This document shows positions 33,391-41,715 of a DNA stretch of 64,000 nt, in pieces. Within the stretch, counting starts at the first letter, position 1; every line of letters begins with the position of its first letter. The position numbers and the translations under genes are program-made. Source of the stretch: Actinacidiphila yanglinensis. GTDB lineage: Bacteria; Actinomycetota; Actinomycetes; Streptomycetales; Streptomycetaceae. Location of the stretch: assembly GCF_900107965.1 (NCBI RefSeq), contig NZ_FNVU01000007.1, positions 357,216 through 421,215 on the forward strand, written 5' to 3'. The notes under the pieces were generated by a model that saw nothing but the letters and a program-made list of their open reading frames with translations, was not told the DNA's origin and did not search any database.

Positions 33391-34581
33391 TCAGGAGTGC
33401 GTCACGTTGAGCGCGTAGAACCCGACGCGCGCGCCGTTGGTGGTGCTGTCCGAGGACGACTGGTTGTAGGAGCCCGCCTTGAAGTACTGCTTGTACGGCG
33501 AGAAGGACGAGGGGACGCCGTAGCTGGTGGTGGAGCCGTTGACCGACAGGGTCAGCGAGCTGCCGCCGGACTCGCCGATCGAGTAGCTCCACTTGGTGCC
33601 GACCGGCACGTTGCCGACGGTGTGCGTGGTCTGGCCGCCGTCCGGGGAGTTCTCCAGGCCCACCACGATATCGCCGTTGGAGTGGTAGTACAGCTCCAGC
33701 AGCGGCTTCGTGGACGTCCCGCCGGAGCCGAGGTGGATCTGGCCGACGCAGACGTTCGAGGTCACGGACACCACGCGCAGGGTCGCGTCCAGCCGGTGGG
33801 TGCCGGACAGCGACCAGTCGGCGGCGCTGCCGTCCCGGTTCATCTCGCGCAGCTCCGAACGCGCGTAGTTGGAGTTCGGCGTGGTCACGCCCTTCTCCGG
33901 CGCCCAGAAGGTCATCGCGCCGTCGGAGCCGTCGGTGGAGAAGTACGAGTCCTGGAAGCCGTTCGCCCCCTGCAGGCTGGACGAGGGGATCGTGGTGGGC
34001 GAGCCGGGGCTGCCGATCGGCTCCTGCAGCTCCCACACCCCGAGGTCGAAGTTGCCCCCGGGCGCGACGGACGTGTCGAGCCCGCCGCCGGGTGGCGTGC
34101 CGCCGCCGGTGGGCAGGTTCCACAGCTGGTTGGCGGTCCCGGTGCAGGTCCAGATCTGGAGCTGGTTGCCGTTGGCGGAGGAGTTGTCGGTGGCGTCCAG
34201 GCACTTGCCGGAGGCGACGTTGAACAGCTCGCCGTTGCTGGGCGTCCACTCCTCGCCGGTGGTGCCGTTGCAGTCGTAGATGTCGATCTTGGAGCCGTTG
34301 GCCGTCGCGCCTCCGGTCACCCCCATGCACTTGCCCAGGGCCCGCAGGGTGTTGTCGGAGTTGCCGGCCGTCCAGGACTGGGCGCTCGTGCCGTTGCAGT
34401 CGTACAGCTGCACCGCGGTGTGGTCGGCGGACGAACCGCCCGCGACGTCGACGCACTTGCCGGCCAGTCCCGTGATCGGGCCGGAGGTGGCGGCCAGCGC
34501 GCTGGTGCTGCCCAGCAGCCCGAACGCGCCGGCGATGCTCGCGGCACCGGCCACCGCGACGTACGTGAAGCGGCGTTTCAT
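33391..34581 (-). CDS. Secreted alginate lyase, ricin domain plus PL7
   Basis: A 396-residue secreted polysaccharide lyase. Residues 1-31 are a signal peptide. Residues about 33-156 form a ricin-type beta-trefoil carbohydrate-binding domain with QxW-like repeats (SAQSW, GEEW, NQLW). A Gly/Pro linker (159-167) leads to the PL7 lyase domain (about 175-396). The PL7 signature motifs are all present: RSELRE at 241-246, QIH at 281-283 and YFKAGSYNQ at 366-374. It should cleave alginate or a related uronan. The enzyme belongs to carbon scavenging and lies alone; a TGGTCTAGTCCA sequence upstream may bind DasR. Confidence 0.92.
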   Translation of the reverse strand: MKRRFTYVAVAGAASIAGAFGLLGSTSALAATSGPITGLAGKCVDVAGGSSADHTAVQLYDCNGTSAQSWTAGNSDNTLRALGKCMGVTGGATANGSKIDIYDCNGTTGEEWTPSNGELFNVASGKCLDATDNSSANGNQLQIWTCTGTANQLWNLPTGGGTPPGGGLDTSVAPGGNFDLGVWELQEPIGSPGSPTTIPSSSLQGANGFQDSYFSTDGSDGAMTFWAPEKGVTTPNSNYARSELREMNRDGSAADWSLSGTHRLDATLRVVSVTSNVCVGQIHLGSGGTSTKPLLELYYHSNGDIVVGLENSPDGGQTTHTVGNVPVGTKWSYSIGESGGSSLTLSVNGSTTSYGVPSSFSPYKQYFKAGSYNQSSSDSTTNGARVGFYALNVTHS

Positions 34582-34608
34582 GTGGGGGTCCTTACCGTGG
34601 AGGGGAGT

Positions 34609-34620
34609 TGGTCTAGTCCA
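34609..34620. promoter_or_regulatory. DasR-like operator upstream of the alginate lyase gene
   Basis: TGGTCTAGTCCA differs at one position from TGGTCTAGACCA, the core of the DasR-responsive element known from Streptomyces. It lies about 28 bp upstream of the start codon at 34581, where a repressor would block transcription. DasR is not encoded in this window, so the link is inference. Confidence 0.4.
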
Positions 34621-34709
34621 GGAAGGTGCGAGTGAGGAATAACACGCCCCCATGTCCACGTCAACGCCCCGAGCGCCCGCGTGGGGCGGGCGCCCGGGAG
34701 CGCGGATGA

Positions 34710-35903
34710 CTAACCCTTCACACACACCACCTGCTTGAGCTTCGCCACCACCTCGACCAGGTCGCGCTGCTGCTCCATCACCTTCTTGATCGGCTTGTAC
34801 GCACCCGGGATCTCGTCCACCACGCCCGAGTCCTTGCGGCACTCCACGCCCCGCGTCTGCTCCTCCAGGTCCCGCGTCGAGTACGCGCGCTTCGCCGCGG
34901 TGCGACTCATGCGACGACCGGCCCCGTGGGACGCGGAGTTGAAGGACGCCGCATTGCCCAGACCGCGGACGATGAAGGACTCGGTACCCATCGAGCCCGG
35001 GATGATGCCGTGCTCGCCCACGCCCGCGCGGATCGCGCCCTTGCGGGTGACCAGCAGGTCCATCCCGTCGTACCGCTCCTCCGCCACGTAGTTGTGGTGG
35101 CAGGAGATCTCGGGCTCGAAGACGGGCCGGGCCTTCTTGAACTCCTTGCCGATCACGTCCTGGAACAGGGCCATCATCACCGCGCGGTTGCGCCGGGCGT
35201 ACTCCTGCGCCCAGAAGAGATCGTTGCGGTACGCGTCCATCTCCGGAGTACCGGTCATGAAGACGGCGAGGTCGCGGTCGACCAGGTTCTGGTTGTGGGA
35301 CAGGCCGCGGGCGACGCCGATGTGGTGATCCGCCAGTTCCTTGCCGATGTTGCGCGAACCCGAGTGCAGCATGAGCCACACCGCATCGGACGTATCGAGA
35401 CAGAGTTCGATGAAGTGGTTACCGCTGCCCAGCGTCCCCACCTGCTGGGCGGCGCGCTCCGCGCGGAACTTCACCGCTTCGGCGAGTCCGTCGAAGCGGG
35501 ACCAGAATCCGTCCCAGCTCGCGGAGCCGAGTCCGTGGAGCGTGCCGGGGTCGACCGGGTCGGCGTGCAGGCCGCGGCCGACCGGGATGGCCTGCTCGAT
35601 CCGGCTGCGCAGCCGGGAGAGGTCGCCGGGCAGGTCGCCGGCCCGCAGCGAGGTCTTGACCGCGCTCATCCCGCAGCCGATGTCGACGCCGACCGCGGCC
35701 GGGCAGACCGCGCCGTGCATCGCGATGACCGAGCCGACGGTCGCCCCCTTGCCGTAGTGGACGTCGGGCATGACCGCGAGGCCCTTGATCCAGGGCAGCG
35801 AGGACACGTTCTGCAGCTGCTGCATCGCGCCCTGCTCGACCGCGGCGGGGTCGGCCCACATCCGGATCGGTACGCGGACGCCCGGCAGCTCGGTGTACGA
35901 CAT
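34710..35903 (-). CDS. rtcB: RNA-splicing ligase RtcB
   Basis: A 397-residue RtcB protein that joins RNA 3'-phosphate or cyclic phosphate ends to 5'-OH ends using GTP and Mn2+. The metal ligands are visible: Asp47 in MPDVHYGKG and Cys77 in GVDIGCGMS. Then LGSGNHFIEL and MLHSGSRNIG follow, the SCHHNYV segment, and the guanylation-site SHGAGRRMS. Start ATG 35903 follows a GGGGGAA sequence. No archease partner gene and no RtcA/RtcR operon are nearby; actinobacterial RtcB often stands alone. Confidence 0.95.
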   Translation of the reverse strand: MSYTELPGVRVPIRMWADPAAVEQGAMQQLQNVSSLPWIKGLAVMPDVHYGKGATVGSVIAMHGAVCPAAVGVDIGCGMSAVKTSLRAGDLPGDLSRLRSRIEQAIPVGRGLHADPVDPGTLHGLGSASWDGFWSRFDGLAEAVKFRAERAAQQVGTLGSGNHFIELCLDTSDAVWLMLHSGSRNIGKELADHHIGVARGLSHNQNLVDRDLAVFMTGTPEMDAYRNDLFWAQEYARRNRAVMMALFQDVIGKEFKKARPVFEPEISCHHNYVAEERYDGMDLLVTRKGAIRAGVGEHGIIPGSMGTESFIVRGLGNAASFNSASHGAGRRMSRTAAKRAYSTRDLEEQTRGVECRKDSGVVDEIPGAYKPIKKVMEQQRDLVEVVAKLKQVVCVKG

Positions 35904-36139
35904 GGATTCCCCCGGTGGCGACACAAGAAATTGAGTGACAATACGAACAGACGGCTGCGGAACCCGCGCGCAGCTCCCGGACGGGCGCGCGCGGCCCGTC
36001 CTGCACCGTCGTGCCGGTGGGCCCTCGCGGGCCGTCCGGCGCACCGCCCCGAGAGGCGGTTCGGGTCCTGGGTGCGGTAGACATTGTGTCCAAGGCTCGC
36101 TCATATGCGCCAAGCAATTACGCCGAGGCGCGCCGAGGT

Positions 36140-37057
36140 ATGACGAAGGGAGTCCGGCCGGTGCGGTCCACGCTGCCGTCGAGACGAAGGCTGCCGGTTG
36201 CCGCCGGGGCCGTGCTGACCGTGGTCGCGGTCGCCGCCCTGGGCGCCTGCACGGGCCCCGGCTCGTCCGACAGCACCGACGGCGACGGCAAGCCCGTGCC
36301 GGTCGCGGGCAGCAGCGTCTCCCCGGCACCGCCGGGCAAGTACCGCACGCTGCCGCAGCCGTGCACGGCCGTCGACGCGAACTCGCTGAAGAAGCTGGTG
36401 CCGGGCGCGAAGGACTACGCGGGCGCGGAGTCGCTGACGTACGACACGGACCGGCTGGTGGGCTGCTCGTGGAAGGGCACGACGGCCGACGGCGTCTCGC
36501 GTTCGCTGACCCTGAGCGTGGTCCGGGTGGTGTCGTACGACCCGGCGGTGAGCGACGAGGCGCAGGCGGCGTCGGACTTCGACAAGAAGGCGACGGCGGC
36601 CTCGATCCCGTCGAGCCCGCCCAGCGGCTCACCGGCGACGACGAGCCCGACCACGGCGACGACCACCCCGTCGAGCCCGTCCTCCCCCTCGAACGCGGCC
36701 GCAGGCAGCGGCACCGACGGCAGCTCGGGATCCACTCCGGCGAACCCGGTGACCTCCACCTCCACAAGTAGCTCGAATGGCGCAATCGGCTCGAACGGGG
36801 CGAGCGGGTCGAGCCCGGATCTCGCGCCGCGCCGGCTGTCCGGTGTGGGAAACGCCGCATTCATCAACGACGTGGCGAAGAAGCCCGGCAAGACGTCGAA
36901 CCGTACGGTGACGCTGGTCTTCCGGACCGCGAACGTGCTGGCGACGGTCACCTACACCCAGTCGTCCCCCGCTGACGCGCAGCCACCGAAGAGCGCTGAC
37001 CTGCAAAAAGACGCGGAGAAGGTGGCCGGCGACCTTCAGCACAAGGTCGAGGGCTGA
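36140..37057 (+). CDS. Secreted lipoprotein, DUF3558-like
   Basis: A 305-residue protein with an Arg-rich N-terminus, a hydrophobic stretch and a lipobox AALGAC (Cys about 37). After a short linker come a Cys-containing region (LPQPCTAVDANSLKKLVPGAK and LVGCSWKG) that resembles the DUF3558 domain, and a low-complexity Ser/Thr/Pro insert at about 155-225. A second paralogue follows immediately at 37148. Function of DUF3558 lipoproteins is unknown. Start ATG 36140 is used; no ideal ribosome binding site is visible. Confidence 0.75.
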   Translation: MTKGVRPVRSTLPSRRRLPVAAGAVLTVVAVAALGACTGPGSSDSTDGDGKPVPVAGSSVSPAPPGKYRTLPQPCTAVDANSLKKLVPGAKDYAGAESLTYDTDRLVGCSWKGTTADGVSRSLTLSVVRVVSYDPAVSDEAQAASDFDKKATAASIPSSPPSGSPATTSPTTATTTPSSPSSPSNAAAGSGTDGSSGSTPANPVTSTSTSSSNGAIGSNGASGSSPDLAPRRLSGVGNAAFINDVAKKPGKTSNRTVTLVFRTANVLATVTYTQSSPADAQPPKSADLQKDAEKVAGDLQHKVEG

Positions 37058-37147
37058 CCGGGCGGGCGGGACGAGGGCTCTCGGCGACCCCTTAGGGTGG
37101 TGGGCCGAACCGGCCGACCACTCCCGCAGCTGAACGGACCCGAGACC

Positions 37148-37870
37148 ATGGAACGACGTCGACGCACCTCCAAGCGCCGCCTGGCCGTGCTGCTCGCCGG
37201 CGCGACCGTGCCCGCCCTGCTGGTGGCCGGCTGCTCGTCGGGCTCTGGCGGCTCCTCCGGCTCGGACGCGGACGGCGGCAAGGACTCCTCGGCCGCGGCG
37301 GTGCCGAGCGCCACCACCACTCCCCCGCTCGCCCCCGCGCGGTTCGCGACGCTGCCGTCGTCCTGCAGGACCGTCACCAAGGACACGGTCTCCTCGCTGG
37401 TCCCGAAGGCGAAGCACAGCGGCGGCACCACGACGGACACCGCCGGCTCCGGCAGCACCCGCAGCGGCTGCTCGTGGACCGGCAACGGCAAGGACGGGTT
37501 CCAGTACCGCTGGCTGGCGGTGTCCCTGGAGCGCTACGACTCCTCCGCCCAGCTCGGTGCCGCCGACCTCCAGGCGCACAAGCGGTTCACCGACGAGATC
37601 GCCGCGCTGGAGAAGGCCTCGGGCACCACGGCCACCGGGGTGACCGGCCTCGGCGACGAGGCCCGGTCGATCAGCGGCAAGGCCACCGTCGCCAAGGTCA
37701 CCTCGCAGAACGACACCGTGGTGGTCCGCACCGGCAACGTGATCCTGATCGTCGAGTACAACGGCGCCGGCCTGGAGGGCAAGAAGAACCCGAGCGCGAA
37801 GAGCGTGCAGAGCGACGCCGAGCGCGCCGCGAAGGACGCGGTCGCCTCGGTCGCGGCGGCCAACGCCTGA
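37148..37870 (+). CDS. Secreted lipoprotein, DUF3558-like paralogue
   Basis: A 240-residue lipoprotein with the lipobox LLVAGC (Cys about 29), a Ser/Gly-rich linker, and a domain with paired cysteines in LPSSCRTVTKDTVSSLVPKAK and RSGCSWTGNG. The same two-Cys pattern and order occur in the preceding gene, so the two are tandem paralogues, 90 bp apart. The longer frame start upstream lies in a promoter-like region. The ATG at 37148 has no perfect Shine-Dalgarno. Function unknown; the pair may be co-transcribed. Confidence 0.78.
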   Translation: MERRRRTSKRRLAVLLAGATVPALLVAGCSSGSGGSSGSDADGGKDSSAAAVPSATTTPPLAPARFATLPSSCRTVTKDTVSSLVPKAKHSGGTTTDTAGSGSTRSGCSWTGNGKDGFQYRWLAVSLERYDSSAQLGAADLQAHKRFTDEIAALEKASGTTATGVTGLGDEARSISGKATVAKVTSQNDTVVVRTGNVILIVEYNGAGLEGKKNPSAKSVQSDAERAAKDAVASVAAANA

Positions 37871-38054
37871 CGCCGCCGCGACGGCACCACCTCGGCGCCG
37901 CGTAACAACTCGGCGTCGCCGGCCCCGTATCCGTACGTTTGTCCGACCGCGAGCCGGCCGCGGTGCCCACCCATCCTCGCGAAGCCGCCCGCATATGGCA
38001 GTCTGGGGCGGCCAGTTCACGGGGACAGGTGCCGAGGAGCAGGAGGGGTCGCGG

Positions 38055-39686
38055 GTGGCCGCGATACGTTTGACCCGGACTCACCGGATACTGATAGGTA
38101 TCGTCGTCTCCGGTGCCGTGGTGATCGCCGGGATCGGCTTCGCCGGTTCGTACGCCGCCGTGCGCACGCTCGCCCTGCACAAGGGCTTCGGCTGGTTCGC
38201 CAACGTCTTCCCGATCGGCGTGGACGCCGGCATCGTCGTGCTGCTCTCGCTCGACCTGCTGCTGACGTGGCTGCGCATCCCGTTCCCGCTGCTGCGGCAG
38301 ACCGCCTGGCTGCTCACCGCGGCCACCATCGCCTTCAACGGCGCCGCGGCCTGGCCCGATCCGCTCGGGGTCGGCATGCACGCGATCATCCCGGTGCTGT
38401 TCGTGGTGTCGGTCGAGGCCGCGCGGCACGCGATCGGCCGGATCGCGGACATCACCGCGGACAAGCACATGGAGGGCGTGCGGCTGACCCGCTGGCTGCT
38501 CGCCCCGGTGCCGACCTTCCGGCTGTGGCGGCGGATGAAGCTGTGGGAGCTGCGCTCCTACGAGGAGGTCATCCGGCGCGAGCAGGACCGACTGGTCTAC
38601 CGCGCCCGGCTGCGGGCCCGTTACGGCGTCGCGTGGCGGCGCAGGGCTCCGGTCGAGGCCATCATGCCGCTGCGGCTGGCCCGCTACGGCGTGCCGCTGT
38701 CCGAGACCGCCGAGGCGGGCCTGGAGGCGGCGGGTATCGAAATCGCCCCCGCGGCCAAGCAGTTGACGGCGGCGAGCGCGAGCGCCCCGGCCGACAGCGC
38801 GCCGGTCGAGAGCGTTGCGGCCGGCGAGCAGGCCGCCGGGGCGTCCGCCGAGCCGACAGCGGTGGCGACGGCCCCGGCTCGCCAGCCGGTCGGGCCGGCC
38901 GGCGAGGTGGACCAGGAGTTCGACCTGGCGCTGGCCCAGGCCCAGGAGTACGAGCGGCAGTTGTACGAACGCCGGCTCTACGAGCAGCAGGGGTACCCGC
39001 AGGACTGGCAGGGCGCCCCGCACGACAGTCCCTGGTTCGCCGCCCAGCAGGCCGCGCAGGCGCAGGGGCACCCTTACCCCTACGGCCAGGCGCAGTACGC
39101 CGGTCCCCAGCAGCCGTTCGACCCGCAGGGCGTGCCCGGGCAGGACGTGCCGCCGCAGCCGTTCGTCGGGCAGGAGCAGCACCCGCAGCAGCAGGTGATG
39201 GTGCCTGCCGGGCCCAACCGCACCCGCCCGCTGGGCAACGTCGGCACGACCGGTGACCCCGTCAACGGCGCCAACGGTGGGAATGGTGCCGGCGGCTTGA
39301 ACGGTGCCGGCGGTGTCAACGGCCATGGCGAGGCGAACGGTTTCGCCATCCCCGGCCCGCGCAGCGAGGAGCCCGGCCAGGTCCAGCAGCAGGCCGCCGC
39401 CCCGGTGGTCGAGGTGCCGATCGGCTCGGAGCCCGAGACCGAACTCGTGACCTACCCGTCCGGCACCCTGCGGCTGCCCGACGAGGTGCCGGTCGAGGAA
39501 GCCTACTTCGCCGCCTACCGCCAGTACGTCCGCGAGCAGGGCACTTTCCCCAACGCCCGCCAGCTCGCCCGGCTGCTGGAGCAGGCGTACGGCGGCAGCG
39601 CCCCCGAGGAGCGCGAACTCGTCGCCGCGCACCGCGAGCTGCGCTACCGCTTCAGCTCCGAGGCGGAGACCGAGTACATCCCGTAG
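38055..39686 (+). CDS. DUF2637-domain membrane protein
   Basis: A 543-residue protein. GTG 38055 is preceded by AGGAGG at a 8-nt distance, so I prefer it to the ATG at 37995. Residues 12-122 hold four transmembrane helices (about 12-36, 52-73, 82-100 and 106-122) in the DUF2637 pattern, with the charged HKGFGWFANVFP and IPFPLLRQT between. The next section has the EEVIRREQDRLVYR helix. A long Gln/Pro/Ala/Gly-rich linker with an NGANGGNGAGGLNGAGG stretch precedes a C-terminal helical module (EEAYFAAYRQYVREQGTFPNARQLARLL). DUF2637 proteins often occur on plasmids and conjugative elements as well as in streptomycete chromosomes; the function is unknown. Confidence 0.8.
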   Translation: MAAIRLTRTHRILIGIVVSGAVVIAGIGFAGSYAAVRTLALHKGFGWFANVFPIGVDAGIVVLLSLDLLLTWLRIPFPLLRQTAWLLTAATIAFNGAAAWPDPLGVGMHAIIPVLFVVSVEAARHAIGRIADITADKHMEGVRLTRWLLAPVPTFRLWRRMKLWELRSYEEVIRREQDRLVYRARLRARYGVAWRRRAPVEAIMPLRLARYGVPLSETAEAGLEAAGIEIAPAAKQLTAASASAPADSAPVESVAAGEQAAGASAEPTAVATAPARQPVGPAGEVDQEFDLALAQAQEYERQLYERRLYEQQGYPQDWQGAPHDSPWFAAQQAAQAQGHPYPYGQAQYAGPQQPFDPQGVPGQDVPPQPFVGQEQHPQQQVMVPAGPNRTRPLGNVGTTGDPVNGANGGNGAGGLNGAGGVNGHGEANGFAIPGPRSEEPGQVQQQAAAPVVEVPIGSEPETELVTYPSGTLRLPDEVPVEEAYFAAYRQYVREQGTFPNARQLARLLEQAYGGSAPEERELVAAHRELRYRFSSEAETEYIP

Positions 39687-39722
39687 CGGTTCGGGCGGCC
39701 CGGTGACGGGCCGCCCGAACCG
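39687..39722. terminator. Bidirectional terminator hairpin
   Basis: A perfect 15-bp stem (CGGTTCGGGCGGCCC and its complement) with a GGTGAC loop. It begins 1 bp after the DUF2637 stop and ends 6 bp before the convergent lysS stop, so it serves both genes. Confidence 0.85.
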
Positions 39723-39727
39723 CGCGG

Positions 39728-41458
39728 TCAGCTACCGCCCAGCAGCGCCCGCACCCGGTCCTGGCCGACGGCCAGCAGCAGGGTCGGCAGGCGCGGGCCG
39801 GTGTCGCGGCCGACCAGCAGCTCGTAGAGCAGCACGAAGAAGGAGCGCTGGGCGACCTTCAGCTCCGGGGTCGGCTTGGCGTCGGGCGCCAGTCCGGCCC
39901 GGACCTTCGGGACCGCGTAGACGAGGGTGGTCAGGCCGTCCAGCGACCAGTGCGACTCCAGCCCGTCGAGCAGCAGCTTGAGGGCGCCGCTGTCGGCGTC
40001 GTCCAGTGCCGCGAGGCGGTCGGTGTCGGGCCGATCGCGCACCACGGTCCGCTGCTCGGCCGGGACGTACGTCGAGATCCAGTCCTCGGCGCGGTCCAGC
40101 CGGGGCCGCACCGCGTCGAGCGAGGTCAGCGGGTGCTCCGGGTCCAGCTCGGAGAGGATGCGCAGCGTCTGCGCCTCGGCGCCGGCCGTCACATCGGCGA
40201 CCGAGGCGAGGGTGCGGTACGGCAGCGGACGGGCGGTACGCGGGAGTTCGCCGCCCGCGGTGCCGATCGCCCGTCCGTACGCGGCCGCGTCGGCGGGCAG
40301 CACGGTGCCGTCGGCGACCTTGCGGGACAGCGCGTCCCACTCGTCGTAGAGCCGCTGGATCTCCTGGTCGAAGGCGATCTTGAAGGACTGGTTGGGGCGG
40401 CGGCGGGCGTAGAGCCAGCGCAGGATCTGCGGCTCCATGATCCGCAGCGCGTCACCCGGGGTGGGGACGCCGCCCTTGGAGGAGGACATCTTGGCCATCC
40501 CCGAGATGCCCACGAACGCGTACATCGGCCCGATCGGCTGCTTGCCGCCGAAGATCGGCCCGACGATCTCCCCGCCGACCTGGAAGGACGAGCCGGGCGA
40601 GGAGTGGTCGACGCCGGACGGCTCGAAGACCACCCCTTCGTACGCCCACCGCATCGGCCAGTCGACCTTCCACACCAGCTTGCCGCGGTTGAACTCGCTC
40701 AGCCGGACCGTCTCGGCGTGGCCGCAGGCGCAGGTGTAGCTCAGCTCGGTCGTCTCGTCGTCGTACGCGGTGACGGTGGTGAGGTCCTTGCCGCACTGCC
40801 CGCAGTACGGCTTGTAGGGGTAGTACGCGGCCCCGGCGCCGCTGCCGTCGTCCTCCGCGGCGGCGCCCGAACCCTCGGCGGCTTCCAACTCCGCGTCGTC
40901 CACCGGCTTCTGGCCCTGCTTGGCGGCGGGCTGCGCGGGCTTCTTGGTGCGGTACTGCGCCAGGATGGCGTCGATGTCGGCGCGGTGCCGCATCGCGTGC
41001 AGCACCTGGTCGCGGTAGGTGCCCGCGGTGTACTGCGCGGTCTGGCTGATGCCGTCGTACTCCACGCCGAGGTCGGCGAGGGCGGCGGTCATCGCGGCCT
41101 TGAAGTGCTCCGCCCAGTTCGGGTACGCGGAGCCGGCCGGGGCGGGCACCGACGTCAGGGGCTTGCCGATGTGCTCGGCCCACGAGTCGTCGATCCCGGG
41201 GATGCCCTTGGGCACCTTGCGGTACCTGTCGTAGTCGTCCCACGAGATCAGGTGGCGCACCTCGAGGCCGCGGCGGCGGATCTCGTCGGCCACCAGGTGC
41301 GGGGTCATGACCTCCCGCAGGTTCCCCAGGTGGATCGGGCCGGAGGGGCTGAGCCCGGACGCGACGACAACGGGTTTCCCGGGGGCGCGGCGCTCCGACT
41401 CGGCGATGACGTCGTCCGCGAAACGGGAGACCCAGTCGGCCTCGGTGCTTGCAGCCAC
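39728..41458 (-). CDS. lysS: Lysyl-tRNA synthetase, class I
   Basis: A 576-residue class I lysyl-tRNA synthetase, the archaeal-type enzyme that is also found in some actinobacteria in place of class II. The HIGH-type motif is HLGN at 43-46 in SGLSPSGPIHLGN, and KMSSSKG is at 323-329. Probable zinc ligands are CGQC at 219-222 and CACGH at 243-247. An Ala/Glu/Asp-rich insert (about 172-212) is not part of the core. GTG 41458 is the start. It is divergent from argS, with the two aminoacyl-tRNA synthetase genes sharing a 257-bp promoter region. Confidence 0.94.
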   Translation of the reverse strand: MAASTEADWVSRFADDVIAESERRAPGKPVVVASGLSPSGPIHLGNLREVMTPHLVADEIRRRGLEVRHLISWDDYDRYRKVPKGIPGIDDSWAEHIGKPLTSVPAPAGSAYPNWAEHFKAAMTAALADLGVEYDGISQTAQYTAGTYRDQVLHAMRHRADIDAILAQYRTKKPAQPAAKQGQKPVDDAELEAAEGSGAAAEDDGSGAGAAYYPYKPYCGQCGKDLTTVTAYDDETTELSYTCACGHAETVRLSEFNRGKLVWKVDWPMRWAYEGVVFEPSGVDHSSPGSSFQVGGEIVGPIFGGKQPIGPMYAFVGISGMAKMSSSKGGVPTPGDALRIMEPQILRWLYARRRPNQSFKIAFDQEIQRLYDEWDALSRKVADGTVLPADAAAYGRAIGTAGGELPRTARPLPYRTLASVADVTAGAEAQTLRILSELDPEHPLTSLDAVRPRLDRAEDWISTYVPAEQRTVVRDRPDTDRLAALDDADSGALKLLLDGLESHWSLDGLTTLVYAVPKVRAGLAPDAKPTPELKVAQRSFFVLLYELLVGRDTGPRLPTLLLAVGQDRVRALLGGS

Positions 41459-41715
41459 AGTCCTCTTCTTCCTGGGGGTTCCGATGGGGGTTCCTGGCGG
41501 CTTCGGTCCAGGGGCCGGGACCGGCCCGGCAGTTTCATTCTCCCAGACCCGGCGTCCCCGTATTTCCACTGCTGTGGACAACTCCGGGGGGTGCCCCGCC
41601 CCCGGCTCCGGCCTGTGGATAACTGATGTTGCGCCCCTGAGCACCGTGGGATACTCGCATGAGTGCGACCATGCGTCGCAACTCCTTTCCCGCTCACACA
41701 CGGAACGGCATCTCC

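Noticed and set aside
37902..37930. CGTAAC as a possible second sigma-BldN promoter
   Set aside because: No CGTTGA-like hexamer follows at 16-17 bp. The same holds for the CGTAAC near 59091.
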